A stretch of DNA of 64,000 bases from contig NZ_AP026070.1 of assembly GCF_024363255.1 (NCBI RefSeq), positions 1,364,001 through 1,428,000 of the forward strand, in the 5' to 3' direction. The notes below the pieces were generated by a model. It did no database searches. It had not been told where the DNA came from and saw only the letters and a list, made by a program, of their open reading frames with translations. Below are positions 48,884 to 59,927 of the stretch, in pieces (position 1 is the first letter of the stretch; each line of letters starts with the position of its first letter). This DNA is from Shewanella sp. NFH-SH190041. GTDB taxonomy: Bacteria; Pseudomonadota; Gammaproteobacteria; Enterobacterales; Shewanellaceae. The position numbers were made by a program, and so were the translations under genes.

Positions 48884-51247
48884 ATGCGATTTTTATTTCT
48901 GGTATCAGCTCTTTTATTAGCAGGCTGTGGTGGCGGTGAAGGTGGAGCAGCCACTACTGGCAGCGTTGATTCACACTCTGACGCCGCAACTGGTACAAAC
49001 AGACAGTTGCCAAAGCCCAATATTGTTACGCCCAAACCTGATGTGACTGAGCCTGATGGGCGTTATCCTCCGGTGGTTCCTGTCCCAGATGTTGGCATGC
49101 CTGCTGTGCCGACAAATCCTGAACAGCCACAGCCACAGCCACAGCCACAGCCACAGCCACAGCCACAGCCACAGCCTGAGCCACAGCCACAGCCTGAGCC
49201 ACAGCCACAGCCTGAGCTACGGCCAGAACCACAGCCTGAGCCACAACCAGAACCTGAGCCAGAACCACAGCCTGAGCCACAACCAGAACCTGACCCTGAG
49301 CCAGAACCAGCACCTGTTCTGCCACCAGAAACCTTTGCAGCTCAGACCCCTGAAGATCTGCAATTGCTGAGCCATCCCGCGAGCAGTGTGATGCTGACCG
49401 GGAGCCTCTTTAACCACACCCGTGACGATCTTAGCCGTAGGATCCGTGGTGAGTTGGTATTAACGGATGATTATGGCCCTGGAGATTCATTAAGTTTTCG
49501 GGCGGTGTTTGATAACGACCGAGATAACTTTAATTCTCGGGTACAGTATCACTGTCAGTGGTTGCGTGAGGCGGCAAATCCAGCAGATAACCAAGTGTTA
49601 TCAAATCGCTGTAATTATACCTTGCAAGGTGATGAGCATTTACAGCCATTGCTGATTAATGTTCGCTATGCCTATCAAGACAAAGGTATTGCAATACAGC
49701 AATATCGCTACAGTAAGCGGATGTTGATTGATCATAAGCATAATGAACAGGGCCGTTTAAATTTATATGCTGATCATTCTGTTACTGTCAGTCTGAATCG
49801 GGATGAAAATGGCCGGGCTTATGTTGCCCGGGAGCTGACCGCGGCGTTTTCCCATCAGATTGCCAAGATTGAAATGAATTTCCATGCTTTTGCTCAGTTA
49901 AGTCTGGATGGCAAGCTGTTTACTTGGGGACGTAAAGACTACATCGGGTCTGATGCATTTTTACAGCAGCTCAGTGACCATACATTTAGCGATGTAGTAC
50001 CCAGTTTATCGGCTTTTGCCGCCTTGGATGATCAGGGACGGGTATTTGTATTGGGAGCGCTGGGAAACTTTATCGATGTGCAATTGCAGGGCGATGAAGA
50101 ATATGACCAGATCGCTGGTAATCGCCATGGGATTGCACTGAAAACTGTATCGGGCAAAGTGTGTTTGGTGACGGATACCATGACATTGGCGGACTTCTCC
50201 GGTACTTGTAAGGCGCTGAAAATTGGTGATGGCAAAATCAGTAAATTTATTGGACTGGATCAGGATCATCAGAGTTTTGTGGTACTGACAGATAAGGGTG
50301 AATTATTGGAATGGGGACGAACTAGCCATGAATATTTTGTGTATCGGGATACTTTGTCACCACAAGTGAAAGCAAAGACCCGCTTTAACTGGGATATGTA
50401 CCATGGCGTATTACGTGACAGTAAGGATGATTCCCCCATTGAAACCTTTAAAGATGTTATAGCCACAGAGGGTGCTTATGCGCTGCTGACTAATGACGAT
50501 ACAGTGATTACCTGGGGCAGTCCGGCTTATGGTGGTGATAAAACGTATAGCTATGCCGGTTTTAATGACACTCATAATCGAGTAGATAAAAACTATAAGT
50601 TAAATATTCCCCTCGAACATGTGAAAAAAATGGTGGCGGATGATGGTGCCTTTGCTGCCTTAACGGAAGGGGGAGATGTGATCACCTGGGGCAGTGTGTT
50701 CAGTGGTGGAAATACCTATTCCAATGAGCTGGCAAGTGTACGCCATGAATTAAGCGATATCTTAGATATTCAAGCCGGCGGTGATGTATTTTCTGTGATT
50801 AAAAACAATGGTAAGACATTTTCTTGGAAAGGTATTTGGCATTTGGGTATGGATACCCCAAATGGTTCAGCGCCTTCTACGCGATACTATGCTTATGACT
50901 CAGCAGATAATGCGCAAAATCATGGCTGGGTAATGGGTAATAATGTTAAATATCCTCGAAATCTTTCAGCATTCATCTCTAATGGCACAGCATTTATGGC
51001 GGCATCCAGTCATGATGATAATACCGACGTTAGCAGTTGGGGTTATCAAGTTGCAGGTGGAGGGGTAACAAGCAAGTCTAGCAATATCATGGGTAATGTT
51101 ACGCAAGTATTTAAAGATACCCATGGTTTTACCATGGTGACAGACCGTGGCGATGTGTATTTGCTAGATGGCAATGAACGTGGTGCATTAGTTGAACTCA
51201 CCCTAGATAAGATTGCTTCAGCAGTGGTTAAAACCCGATTACAGTAA
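48884..51247 (+). CDS. RCC1-like repeat lipoprotein with Pro-rich linker
   Basis: A 787-residue surface lipoprotein. The lipobox is LLLAGC. A low-complexity linker of Pro alternating with Gln and Glu spans about residues 78-145. The rest holds repeats such as [36 protein letters not shown] and [13 protein letters not shown], which look like RCC1-type blades (a conserved Trp-Gly after a strand). Such domains bind proteins or sugars. The linker would hold the domain off the membrane. It stands alone; function is unknown. Confidence 0.8.
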   Translation: MRFLFLVSALLLAGCGGGEGGAATTGSVDSHSDAATGTNRQLPKPNIVTPKPDVTEPDGRYPPVVPVPDVGMPAVPTNPEQPQPQPQPQPQPQPQPQPEPQPQPEPQPQPELRPEPQPEPQPEPEPEPQPEPQPEPDPEPEPAPVLPPETFAAQTPEDLQLLSHPASSVMLTGSLFNHTRDDLSRRIRGELVLTDDYGPGDSLSFRAVFDNDRDNFNSRVQYHCQWLREAANPADNQVLSNRCNYTLQGDEHLQPLLINVRYAYQDKGIAIQQYRYSKRMLIDHKHNEQGRLNLYADHSVTVSLNRDENGRAYVARELTAAFSHQIAKIEMNFHAFAQLSLDGKLFTWGRKDYIGSDAFLQQLSDHTFSDVVPSLSAFAALDDQGRVFVLGALGNFIDVQLQGDEEYDQIAGNRHGIALKTVSGKVCLVTDTMTLADFSGTCKALKIGDGKISKFIGLDQDHQSFVVLTDKGELLEWGRTSHEYFVYRDTLSPQVKAKTRFNWDMYHGVLRDSKDDSPIETFKDVIATEGAYALLTNDDTVITWGSPAYGGDKTYSYAGFNDTHNRVDKNYKLNIPLEHVKKMVADDGAFAALTEGGDVITWGSVFSGGNTYSNELASVRHELSDILDIQAGGDVFSVIKNNGKTFSWKGIWHLGMDTPNGSAPSTRYYAYDSADNAQNHGWVMGNNVKYPRNLSAFISNGTAFMAASSHDDNTDVSSWGYQVAGGGVTSKSSNIMGNVTQVFKDTHGFTMVTDRGDVYLLDGNERGALVELTLDKIASAVVKTRLQ
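49121..49314 (+). repeat. CAGCCA-type hexanucleotide repeat
   Basis: A run of CAGCCA units, then mixed CAGCCTGAG-type units, encodes the Pro-Gln/Pro-Glu linker. As the unit is six bases, gain or loss of units stays in frame and would change linker length only. It also creates long open frames in other frames and on the other strand, which are artefacts. Confidence 0.9.
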
Positions 51248-51276
51248 CAGCTTGCGTGTACAAGCTAACGACGACT

Positions 51277-51306
51277 CGCTCAGCGTTGATATCCGCTGGG
51301 CGTTTT
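51277..51306. terminator. Terminator between the lipoprotein and SMR genes
   Basis: CGCTCAGCG pairs with CGCTGGGCG over 9 bp (one G-T), followed by TTTT. The genes are convergent, so it may act in both directions. Confidence 0.75.
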
Positions 51307-51341
51307 ATTATCGGCAGTTCACAGCGTGTGCCTGATGAATA

Positions 51342-51650
51342 TCAATACCTGACGGTTTTGGCGTAGACATTAATCATCATCACGCTGGCGAGTATCAATA
51401 CCGTCCCGATAATAGCGGCAAGATCCGGTAATTGGCGATAGAGTATTGCGCTGATCACGGTGACCAGAAGGATACCTATACCGGCCCATATTATGTAAGC
51501 AGCCCCTAATGACAGAAAATAAAAGGCAATGCAGTAGTCAATAATACTGACAGTACTTGGCATACTGTGACTAACAACATGTGACACTTTTAGGGGCAGT
51601 ATTGCCATCACCTCGGTAGCAATGGCTATTGCCAGATACCAATATCCCAT
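51342..51650 (-). CDS. SMR-family (EmrE-like) transporter with internal in-frame deletion
   Basis: A 102-residue four-helix membrane protein. I use the ATG at 51650 (MGYWYLAIAIATEVMAILPL), behind GGAG; the essential helix-1 Glu lies in ATEV. Helix 3 keeps GAAYIIWAGIGI. But where EmrE homologues have about seven more residues between helix 2 and this motif (with a conserved Ile-Pro), FYFLSL runs straight into GAAY. This looks like a 21-bp in-frame loss and may inactivate the protein. An MITE fragment lies just upstream. Confidence 0.75.
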   Translation of the reverse strand: MGYWYLAIAIATEVMAILPLKVSHVVSHSMPSTVSIIDYCIAFYFLSLGAAYIIWAGIGILLVTVISAILYRQLPDLAAIIGTVLILASVMMINVYAKTVRY

Positions 51651-51740
51651 CTCTCCATCCTGTGCTGTTAAGTTCCTCATGGCGGATTGCGCTAATCAGA
51701 CTGATTTGTCACATCTTTTTTGTCTTGTTGTCGCCGCTTT

Positions 51741-51812
51741 TATCAAAGCCTCTGCCTTGTATAAAGCATCCTCAAATCGCTGCAAAAACAAACTTGAAAG
51801 GTCAACAGACTC
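51741..51812 (+). mobile_element. MITE-like element, terminal fragment copy 4
   Basis: About 72 bp match the right end of the copy at 27358-27616 almost base for base (CCTTGTATAAAG, TCAAATCGCTGCAAAAACAAACTTGAAAGGTCAACAGAC). It ends in CAGACTC followed by TA. The rest of 51651-52363 is AT-rich DNA without a supported gene. Confidence 0.83.
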
Positions 51813-52363
51813 TAGTGAAAGGATAAAGGGACTTAAGAATGTAAGGTTGCTTAGTTAAATAAAGTGATGTTTATTTAATCAATTAATCAGTTTTAGTTAA
51901 TGCTTAATTTGTCGACAAGAGAGTGAAAAATCAATAATTGAGTTTTTTGCATGAAAGGTGTTTTTTTAACCGCATTTTAGTTTGTCGGCTGACGTGTATA
52001 CAATTTGTTCATTGGGTTAAGCATAAAAACCATTGTGAATTAGAGTGTTGCGGATACATTCTCAGAGAATATTAATATTTAGAAAATAAATTATTTTTCT
52101 CAGTTAGTTTAATCAAAATTAAAGTCACTGGTGTGTGGTTAAAGATTTTTAATATAACTTTGTTAATAATTGATAAATTATTATCAGTTTAATAAGGTAA
52201 TAGGTAATTACCCCTAGATAGCAGATAAACTTATTCGGTATTTCATGGTCTAACGAGAAGTTTCATTTTATCTCCTTTAGATTCATTGCTTTAATTGGCT
52301 GTTGTCACAGGTTCATAAGTTAAAACAATGGGGTTGGTTTAAAGTTTTGCGATAAGGATTTTT

Positions 52364-54016
52364 ATGTTTTTAAGACATTTGACAATAGGGAAGAAGCTGG
52401 CAATGGCTTTTTCCTTAATGGGACTGATTTTGCTGTTTATGGGTATATCGTCTTTGTATCTTTTTCATACGATGAATTACCAAGTCCTTGATATTACTGA
52501 CTCTACCATCCCCAGTATGAATATGGCGAATGGCATCCGTGATGAAGTCGCGGATTTTCGTCGTTATGAACTTGGTTATTTTTTGATTAAAGATGATCCT
52601 GTGACTAAAGCAAATTACCGCAGTGTGATGGATCAAAAACAGAGTAAGTTAGAAGGCTTAATCAATAGTTATGGCAAAACGCTTTACGATCCGCAGGAAA
52701 CAGAAACTTATAATGCCATCGTAAATAATTGGGGCGATTATTACAGTTTCCATAATCAGGTGTTTGATTTATTAGAGCAGGGAAAAAGAGAACAAGCACA
52801 GAAACTCTTTTTAACTGAGGGGCCTAAAAAGTTTAGTATTATTATGGCCGATGCGAAAAAACTGGTGCAGATAAATAACGGATTTGCTAATGATGGCAAA
52901 CGTTTATCTGAAAACAGTTATCACACAGCTAGAGTCAGTATTGTTATTATTACGCTGATTGCATTGATGATGGTGATTATGCTGGCCAGTATTTTAACCC
53001 GCCAGATCCGTGACCCATTAATCATGTTAGTGGGGCAGGCGCGTTCAATTACCCAAGGTAAACTGGGGCGTAGCGAACTGTGCGAATGGCTGGATAATGA
53101 CAAAATCAACCATGATGAGATTGGCGCCCTGGCCAAGGCTGTGCGGGATATGAAAAATGGCCTGCGGGAACTTGTGGCCGAAATTACCTCCTCGGTATCG
53201 CAGTTAAGTTCTGCTGTAGAAGAAATGAGTGCCATTTCAGAACAGTCTGCCCAGGGCATGAGTCAGCAACAGAGTGAAATTGATCAGGTTGCAACAGCGA
53301 TGAACCAGATGCAGTCAACCTTGGGTGAGGTGGCTCGTAATACCACGGAAGCGGCTAATGCAGCCAACCATGCTCGTAGTGCAGCTGAACACGGTAATGA
53401 TATTGTGCAAAATACCGTGACCAGTATTGATGCCGTAGCAGATAAGCTGGATATCGCTTCTGGCGTGGTACAACAATTAGAGCAGGACAGCCACAATATC
53501 AGTATGGTGCTGGATGTGATCCGTGGCATTGCGGATCAGACTAACTTGCTGGCGCTTAATGCTGCTATCGAAGCTGCCCGAGCCGGTGAGCAGGGTCGAG
53601 GGTTTGCTGTGGTCTCTGATGAAGTGCGTACATTGGCACAGCGGACGCAGGATTCAACTGAAGAGATCAGCAAAACCATTGAAATGCTGCAAAGTCGTAC
53701 CGCGCAGGCCGATGAGGCAATGCAGGTCAGCCGCAATCAGATGCAGAGCTCATTAGAGTTAGCGGGTAAGGCCGGGGAAAGTATTGTCAGCATCAATACT
53801 GCTGTAAATACGATTACAGACATGAATAATCAAATTGCCAGTGCGACAGAAGAGCAAAATGTGGTTGCGGATGAGCTTAACCGCAATATTACCACTATTC
53901 AGGGTGTGGCAGATGATAATGCTCAAGGTGCGCGTCACACTGCGACTACCTGCCATGATCTAAATAGATTGGCCACTGAGTTGCTGGAAACCACTCGTAG
54001 GTTTGAACTCGATTAA
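52364..54016 (+). CDS. Methyl-accepting chemotaxis protein 3
   Basis: A 550-residue chemoreceptor with a membrane helix at residues 10-30, a helical sensor that includes [20 protein letters not shown], a second helix near 190-210, HAMP, and a signalling domain with [20 protein letters not shown] and [15 protein letters not shown]. The leader GCGATAAGG, gene, C-terminus TTRRFELD and terminator are shared with chemoreceptor 4, so the two are a tandem duplication. There is no CheR pentapeptide. Confidence 0.95.
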   Translation: MFLRHLTIGKKLAMAFSLMGLILLFMGISSLYLFHTMNYQVLDITDSTIPSMNMANGIRDEVADFRRYELGYFLIKDDPVTKANYRSVMDQKQSKLEGLINSYGKTLYDPQETETYNAIVNNWGDYYSFHNQVFDLLEQGKREQAQKLFLTEGPKKFSIIMADAKKLVQINNGFANDGKRLSENSYHTARVSIVIITLIALMMVIMLASILTRQIRDPLIMLVGQARSITQGKLGRSELCEWLDNDKINHDEIGALAKAVRDMKNGLRELVAEITSSVSQLSSAVEEMSAISEQSAQGMSQQQSEIDQVATAMNQMQSTLGEVARNTTEAANAANHARSAAEHGNDIVQNTVTSIDAVADKLDIASGVVQQLEQDSHNISMVLDVIRGIADQTNLLALNAAIEAARAGEQGRGFAVVSDEVRTLAQRTQDSTEEISKTIEMLQSRTAQADEAMQVSRNQMQSSLELAGKAGESIVSINTAVNTITDMNNQIASATEEQNVVADELNRNITTIQGVADDNAQGARHTATTCHDLNRLATELLETTRRFELD

Positions 54017-54055
54017 TTGTCACGGCAATCGACATTGTTAGGATGTCAGTGGTTA

Positions 54056-54085
54056 GCAAAAACCCGGCTTAGGCCGGGTTTTTGC
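54056..54085. terminator. Terminator after chemoreceptor 3
   Basis: GCAAAAACCCGGC and GCCGGGTTTTTGC form a perfect 13-bp stem with a TTAG loop that includes both A and T tracts. After it, 54086-54903 is AT-rich with no gene seen; a leader like that of chemoreceptor 3 lies at its end. Confidence 0.92.
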
Positions 54086-54903
54086 TATGGTTAAGAAATG
54101 GGTATTTTGTTTATTAATGTTTCATTTTTGAGCAGAAAAATACGATATTATTTATGATGGATTATTAGCTAACTCAGAATATGCAAAGTATCAAATATCA
54201 TTTTGAATAAAATATAAATCTGCTCTTCAAATTATAAATTGAAGTCACTTTTATTCATTATATAAATTAATAATGATTTTCATTGTTTGTAAAATTGATA
54301 TCAATATCAACATAGCCGTGTTGCTACGTCCTAAGCTGGCTATAACGCCTGATTATCGCGTTGATTCACTTTTCGTAGATGGTGAAATTCATTGTCAACC
54401 GTCAGCATCTTTCCATTAAGCTTGCTGAGGCTGTAAATTGTTATATGGTAAAAACAATCAGTTATAGCTGTTCATCGTCTCAATCAACTACTGCTATTAC
54501 AGATCCTAATGTGAAGCGTATTAAAACCTCGCGGTAGTGCAGTAATCCACAATAATAAACCTGTCATACATTCGTTAATATTTAGCGATCTCGTTACATT
54601 TTAACAAGCAACCTCAAATTCTGCCTAATAATTTAGCTGGTGATGCAAAATTAATCGGAAAAACTTTTTGAAGTGTAAATTTAACTTTCACTGTGGGCAT
54701 CTTTATATTGTCATGTTATTTTAATTGAAAGTTAATGTGCTGTTTATTGGGCTTAAATCAAATTCCATGGCGTCAGATAATCGTATCTCCCATATTTTTT
54801 GAACAACATAGTATATTTTCTTCATTTAATAGTTAATGAAGTGTTGCTGTTATTTAAACGCTAAATGATCAATTGGTTTTAATAGTTCGCGATAAGGTTT
54901 TTT

Positions 54904-56556
54904 ATGTTTTTACGACATTTAACGATAGGGAAAAAGTTGATATTAGCTTTTTCATTAATGGGCCTCATTTTGCTTTTTATGGGAATGTCCTCATGGTATT
55001 TATTTTATAAAGTCAATGAAGAAGTTGTTGATATAACCGATTTAACTATTCCAAGTATTAATATCGCGAATGGCATTAGAGATGATATTGCTGACTTTCG
55101 TCGTTATGAATTAGGTTATTTTTTAACTGAGAATGTGCCTTCTGCTCATGCTAATTATCAAAGTGTTTTAGTGCAGAAAGAAATAAAACTGAGAGAGCGT
55201 ATCAGTAGTTATCGTCAGATGCTATATGATGCGTCAGAAGCTGATATTTATAATGCGATCATCAAGCATTGGGATATTTATTATCGCTTACATCAGCAAG
55301 TTTTTGCCTTGATAGAGCAGGGGCACAGGGATCAGGCGTTAACGCTCTTTTTAGAACAAGGTCCTCAAAAATTCAGCGTTATCATGACGGATGCGACAAA
55401 ATTAGTAAAATTGAATTATGATTTTGCCAATGAGAGTAAGCAGATATCACAGGAAAGTTATGATTCTGCCAAGCTTGGTATTATCGTGATGACGTTACTG
55501 GCATTAATGATGGTTGTGTTGTTAGCCGGGATTTTAACGCGTCAAATATGTAATCCCTTAATTATGTTGGTGAATCAAGCTCAATCGATTACTCAGGGAA
55601 AATTGGGACGAAGTGAACTATGTGATTGGCTGGATAATGACAGAATCAATCACGACGAGATTGGGGCATTGGCTAAAGCGGTAAGGGACATGAAATATGG
55701 GCTGCGGGATTTAGTTGCAGAAATTGCTGCTTCAGTTGTGCAGTTAAGTGCGGCTGTTGAAGAAATGAGCGCGATATCAGAACAGTCAGCTCATGGTATT
55801 ACCGAGCAACAGTGTGAAATTGAGCATGTGGCGACTGCGATGACACAAATGCAGTCAACCTTGGGTGAGGTGGCGCGTAATACAACAGAAGCCGCCACGG
55901 CGGCTAATCAGGCTAGAACGGCCGTAGAGCAGGGAACCGAGGTGGTGCAAGAGACGGTTAGCAGTATTGATGCCGTCGCAAATAAGTTGGATATTGCCTC
56001 AGATGTGGTACAGCAACTGGAACAAGACAGCACCAATATCAGTATGGTGTTGGATGTTATTCGTGGGATTGCTGATCAGACTAATCTGTTAGCGCTGAAT
56101 GCGGCGATTGAGGCTGCACGTGCTGGTGAACAGGGGCGGGGATTTGCGGTGGTCTCTGATGAGGTGAGAACGCTGGCACAACGGACGCAAGATTCCACTA
56201 AAGAGATCAGTCAAACCATCGAACTGCTACAAAGTCGCACCGCCCAAGCCGATGAAGCCATGCAAAATAGTCGGCAACAGATGGAGAGTTCATTAGCATT
56301 GGCCGGTAAAGCTGGTGAAAGTATTGTCAGTATCAATACCGCGGTTAATACCATCAATGATATGAATAATCAGATTGCCAGTGCTACAGAAGAGCAGAAT
56401 ATGGTTGCTGATGAGTTAAATCGGAATATGACGGCCATCCAAGGGGTGGCTGATGATAATGCTCAAGGGGCAAGACACACTGCTGCGACCTGTCATGATC
56501 TAAATCGACTGGCCACTGAGTTGCTGGAAACCACCCGTAGGTTTGAACTCGATTAA
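54904..56556 (+). CDS. Methyl-accepting chemotaxis protein 4
   Basis: A 550-residue paralogue of chemoreceptor 3, equal in length and collinear throughout. The signalling half is nearly identical, while the periplasmic sensor (for example [20 protein letters not shown] and the region around residues 60-170) carries most of the changes. The codon use of the sensor half is more AT-rich. Diverging sensors with a fixed output domain suggest different ligands after duplication. Confidence 0.95.
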   Translation: MFLRHLTIGKKLILAFSLMGLILLFMGMSSWYLFYKVNEEVVDITDLTIPSINIANGIRDDIADFRRYELGYFLTENVPSAHANYQSVLVQKEIKLRERISSYRQMLYDASEADIYNAIIKHWDIYYRLHQQVFALIEQGHRDQALTLFLEQGPQKFSVIMTDATKLVKLNYDFANESKQISQESYDSAKLGIIVMTLLALMMVVLLAGILTRQICNPLIMLVNQAQSITQGKLGRSELCDWLDNDRINHDEIGALAKAVRDMKYGLRDLVAEIAASVVQLSAAVEEMSAISEQSAHGITEQQCEIEHVATAMTQMQSTLGEVARNTTEAATAANQARTAVEQGTEVVQETVSSIDAVANKLDIASDVVQQLEQDSTNISMVLDVIRGIADQTNLLALNAAIEAARAGEQGRGFAVVSDEVRTLAQRTQDSTKEISQTIELLQSRTAQADEAMQNSRQQMESSLALAGKAGESIVSINTAVNTINDMNNQIASATEEQNMVADELNRNMTAIQGVADDNAQGARHTAATCHDLNRLATELLETTRRFELD

Positions 56557-56600
56557 TTGTCACGGCAATCGACATTTTTCAGGATGCCAGCATTTGATAG

Positions 56601-56627
56601 AAAACCCCGGCTTAAGCCGGGTTTTTC
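56601..56627 (+). terminator. Terminator after chemoreceptor 4
   Basis: CCCGGC and GCCGGG pair around a TTAA loop, with a single-base mismatch before an A/T extension and a T-tract. It is the counterpart of the terminator after chemoreceptor 3. The following 450 bp to the integrase remnant show no gene, tRNA or clear attachment site. Confidence 0.85.
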
Positions 56628-57077
56628 TTAATATGTCTCATAATACTAAAACTTGGTGTTTTATTTTTTTGGGCTTCTGAACCTTCCCTAGAGAGGAATT
56701 TTCGTCGGTTGGTTCCGGCTTCATATCTGTCAATTCCCTGTCCCTGTGATGCTCACAGAAAACTAACGGAAAATAGCTGGAGAGTCCAGATTGTCACTGG
56801 AGTGGCCAAAACGCTGAATTTAAAAAAGTGCTAAAGGGTGTGGTCGTTATGATGCAGAATGGAATTTTAGCGGTGGACTATTGAAATATCACAATAAAAG
56901 CTGGTCTCCCCACAGGAGCTATTTTTGACATTAACTGAAAATAACTGAATTTTACGAATCATTATAAATCAATAGGTTGAAAGATTATTTAGTGTTTTGA
57001 CTTTATTTAACCGAACTTACGCTATTTTAACTCCGGGGGCGGCACATAGGCGGCACCAGATTTGAGGCTAAGTTCAT

Positions 57078-58388
57078 ATGAATACTGAAAATACCTTCAC
57101 AAAACGTGCTCTCGAAGGCAGCAAAAATCACCGAAAAAAGGTACAGAATCGCTGATTTTGGCCACAGAGAGTCAGTAAATGGCCTGATTCTGGAAGTTTT
57201 GCCCTCGGGTAAAAAAGTTTTTCGCTTTCGCGGCAAGCACTTAGGAAAAGACACCTCAGTGACCATAGGCGAGTTCCCGGCAATTACCATAGAACAAGCC
57301 CGCAGGCGGGCAAAGCAAATCGCCTCAGACTTTGCCGAAAGCACCATAACGAGACAAAAAAAGCGGCTAAACAGGAGCTTGTACGTCAGGCACTGTTGTC
57401 GATGTTGGTACAGGAGCTGTTTGATGCCTGGGTGCTGGAGTTTGAACTCAAAATCAAGATAGGTGAGCGGCGGCCTAAGTCATTACAGGATGCCCGTTCA
57501 ACCTGGAGAAATCATCTACAGGCTGCAATAGGTCATTTGCAGGTGGATACCATTGATAGTGTGCAGGCTGAAACCCTGTTGAAGCGCATTTTAATCAAGA
57601 CCTCAGTCTCAGTGCGTAACAAGTGCCTGACACTGCTCAAATCCATGTATGGGGAGCAGGAAGTAAATCCCTTTACCAAAGTCAAAAAGCTGGCAGAAAC
57701 CAAACGTGAACGCATTCTCAGTAAAGATGAAGTCAGAAGCCTGATTGAAAGTCTGAACGAAGAGCCGCAAATCTACCAGGACATCATCACGCTGTTGCTG
57801 CTGACAGGTCAGCGCAAGTACTGTGTGTTGAGTATGGAATGGCGGGAGATAGATCATCAGCGCGGGATCTGGTTAATCCCCACAACCAAGATGAAAGCAA
57901 AGAAAGCTCATGCTGTGCCGTTAACGGTTGAGGCTATGGAGATCCTTAAACGCAGGAGCACAGAGGCTGCGGCAGGTCAGAAATTCGTGTTTCCGTCCCT
58001 GGGTAGCAAAACAGGCCATGTAACCGAGAAGTCTGCCAAGGGCAGTTTCTGGTATCGCATAACTGAAAGGGCGGGGCTTCGTGGTGAAGGCAAAGGGGAG
58101 AGCGTCACTATCCATGATCTTAGGCGAACCATTGCCAGTTGGAGTGTAATGCGCGGTGGTAACATTCAAACCACCAGTAAACTTTTGGGACACAGTGACA
58201 TCAGTATCACGGCCAGTACCTATGCTCATCTGGATATCGAGCAAGTAAGGGCTGAACTAGGGATTACTACGGCAGCTTTGCTGGGTAGGAATGTAAAGGT
58301 GGAAGAAAGCAGGGTAGAGAGACTGGTCAAAGAGATAGAGCAACTCTCGCCAGAGGAGAGGCGAGAGTTGATGCTCAGTATCCTATAA
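57078..58388 (+). pseudogene. P4-type tyrosine recombinase (integrase), two frameshifts
   Basis: The ATG at 57078 opens NTENTFTKRALE, the usual arm-binding start. A one-base insertion near 57117 shifts the frame into AAKITEKRYRIADFGH and the DUF4102-like domain. A second break in CAAAAAAAG at 57355-57363 shifts to KKAAKQELVRQALLSM and the rest. The catalytic domain (LLLLTGQRKYCVLSMEW, HDLRRTIASW, LLGHSDISITASTYAHLD) is whole and could still be made as a 330-residue piece from 57396 or so. This marks the edge of an acquired island. Confidence 0.85.
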
Positions 58389-58444
58389 ATACAAGAGCCC
58401 ATTTGATTATATTGTATGGCTAGTATTTTAAATGTCTCGCGAAT

Positions 58445-59521
58445 TCAACCTCGAAGTGCACCACTCGCTTCATTAAGCTGCTTTTCGTAATTCATCGAAT
58501 ACTGCAGCAGGTTGTTTGAAACCAAGGCTCTTCCTTGGGCGTAAGTTAAGTGCTCGTTCAATGTCAGCAATTTGCTTATCCGTTACCGTGCGTAAATCAG
58601 TTCCCTTGCGGATATACTGCCGCAACAGACCGTTGAAATTCTCATTCAACCCACGTTCCCATGATGAATATGGGTTGGCGAAATAGATATCTGCCTTCAG
58701 TGCTTGTGCAACCTTTTGATGGTCACAGAACTCGCTGCCATTGTCTGCCGTGATGGTATGAACATGACGACGATACTGCCACAACATACCTATCATCGCC
58801 CGGCTCACATCGGCTGCGCTTTTGGCGGGCACTTTACGGATTAGGTAGAGTTTGCTTTTGCGTTCAACCAAACTGACTATGGCACCAGAGCCTTGTTTTC
58901 CCAACACCGTATCGGCTTCCCAATCACCTAATCGTGCTATTTCGTCGACAATTGCCGGACGATGCTCAATGCCTATGCGATTTGGAATGATAACCCGTTT
59001 CGCATGGCAGCCTTTGCGATACTTACGGTGACTGTGTCTCAGTGCTTTATAGAGCTTGCCGCCATGCTGCTTATCCTGCTGAATAAAACCATAAATCCAT
59101 GCATGACTGACATAGCAACCGATGCGTTGACCTACACCAGCGATTTGTTCAGGACTCCACTTTTGCTTCAGTCCGAACTCAACGAAAGTGACAGTTTTTT
59201 CAGACACTCGATTTTTGGCAGCCTGGCAGCGGCGCTTAACTGTCTTGGCCTGTGCAACTTCAGGTAAATAATGATTGTCACGAATACGGTTGCGACGAAC
59301 CTCTCTACTCACCGTGCTGTGGCTCACTTTTAAGCGTTTGCCGATTGCTCGATAGCTGAAGCCCTCGCGTAAGTAGGCTTCGATTTGGTATCGTTGCCCT
59401 TCGTTCAACTGCTTGTAACTCATGGTAATGACTTCTATTTGTTTGGCGACAATAGAGTACCACCTACAGGCAGTTGATCTCTTCTCACCGTTTAACCATG
59501 AGTGGTGCACTTATTATCTGA
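58445..59521 (-). mobile_element. IS30-family insertion sequence, copy B (1077 bp)
   Basis: Same length and ends as the copy at 41190-42266, in inverted orientation. The end near 59521 is flanked by a GAATTC-rich tract that resembles the left flank of copy A. It sits 56 bp after the integrase remnant. Confidence 0.88.
58473..59423 (-). CDS. IS30-family transposase, copy B
   Basis: A 316-residue transposase starting at the ATG at 59423, collinear with copy A and differing at scattered residues (for example RVSEKTVTF versus RVSVTTVTF). The helix-turn-helix and DDE blocks are intact, so it may be active. It may supply transposase in trans to copy A as well. Confidence 0.93.
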   Translation of the reverse strand: MSYKQLNEGQRYQIEAYLREGFSYRAIGKRLKVSHSTVSREVRRNRIRDNHYLPEVAQAKTVKRRCQAAKNRVSEKTVTFVEFGLKQKWSPEQIAGVGQRIGCYVSHAWIYGFIQQDKQHGGKLYKALRHSHRKYRKGCHAKRVIIPNRIGIEHRPAIVDEIARLGDWEADTVLGKQGSGAIVSLVERKSKLYLIRKVPAKSAADVSRAMIGMLWQYRRHVHTITADNGSEFCDHQKVAQALKADIYFANPYSSWERGLNENFNGLLRQYIRKGTDLRTVTDKQIADIERALNLRPRKSLGFKQPAAVFDELRKAA

Positions 59522-59927
59522 ATTCAAGCTCAGTGTTAAAACAAATTAGAAGGTATCATATTCTTCTTTATTTATGCTAATTATGAATCCAGACACTGCT
59601 ATTATGTTTTTTGTGTTTATAATGATATCTGTTTTTATTTTGATTCGAGATATAATCATAATGTCTAACTGCGACATTGGTTTATATTGTGATGAATAAC
59701 GGTGATTATGCGCTGCCAACTATTTTTTAGAGTCTATTGGATTTGGTTGAATAAAGGTTTGCAAATTATATGCTTTTAAGGTTATTGAAAAAACTCGGTT
59801 GAGTTTTAAGTGATAACATTCAACTCTTGTCTATAACACGGCAAGAGTTGAATGTTATGTTGTGTAAATGGTGTTTCTTAATTTAACTACTGCAATAATT
59901 ACTTGGAGTTATTTGATTTATATGCTC
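59522..59927. other. AT-rich gap between IS30 copy B and hamB
   Basis: No gene is seen. The main feature is the large hairpin at 59813-59858; the remainder is AT-rich and gives no family match. Confidence 0.5.
59813..59858. repeat. 17-bp perfect inverted repeat downstream of hamB
   Basis: ATAACATTCAACTCTTG and CAAGAGTTGAATGTTAT are exact complements around a 12-base loop. It lies 70 bp beyond the hamB stop, on the side where that transcript ends. No T-run follows on the minus strand, so it may protect the transcript 3' end or be a recombination or regulatory site rather than a classic terminator. Confidence 0.75.

Noticed and set aside
49026-49417. Open frames overlapping the Pro-Gln repeat on both strands
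   Set aside because: They are low-complexity products of the CAGCCA repeat in other frames; only the plus-strand lipoprotein frame extends into a structured domain.
56557-57077. A tRNA attachment site for the integrase
   Set aside because: No tRNA-like cloverleaf or tRNA 3' end could be found in this stretch or at the right-hand end of the island.
57355-57363. Programmed -1 frameshifting as the normal way to make the integrase
   Set aside because: A second, unrelated frameshift upstream indicates decay; kept only as a minor finding.
59813-59858. A CRISPR repeat or array
   Set aside because: Only one inverted repeat is present; there are no regularly spaced direct repeats or cas genes.
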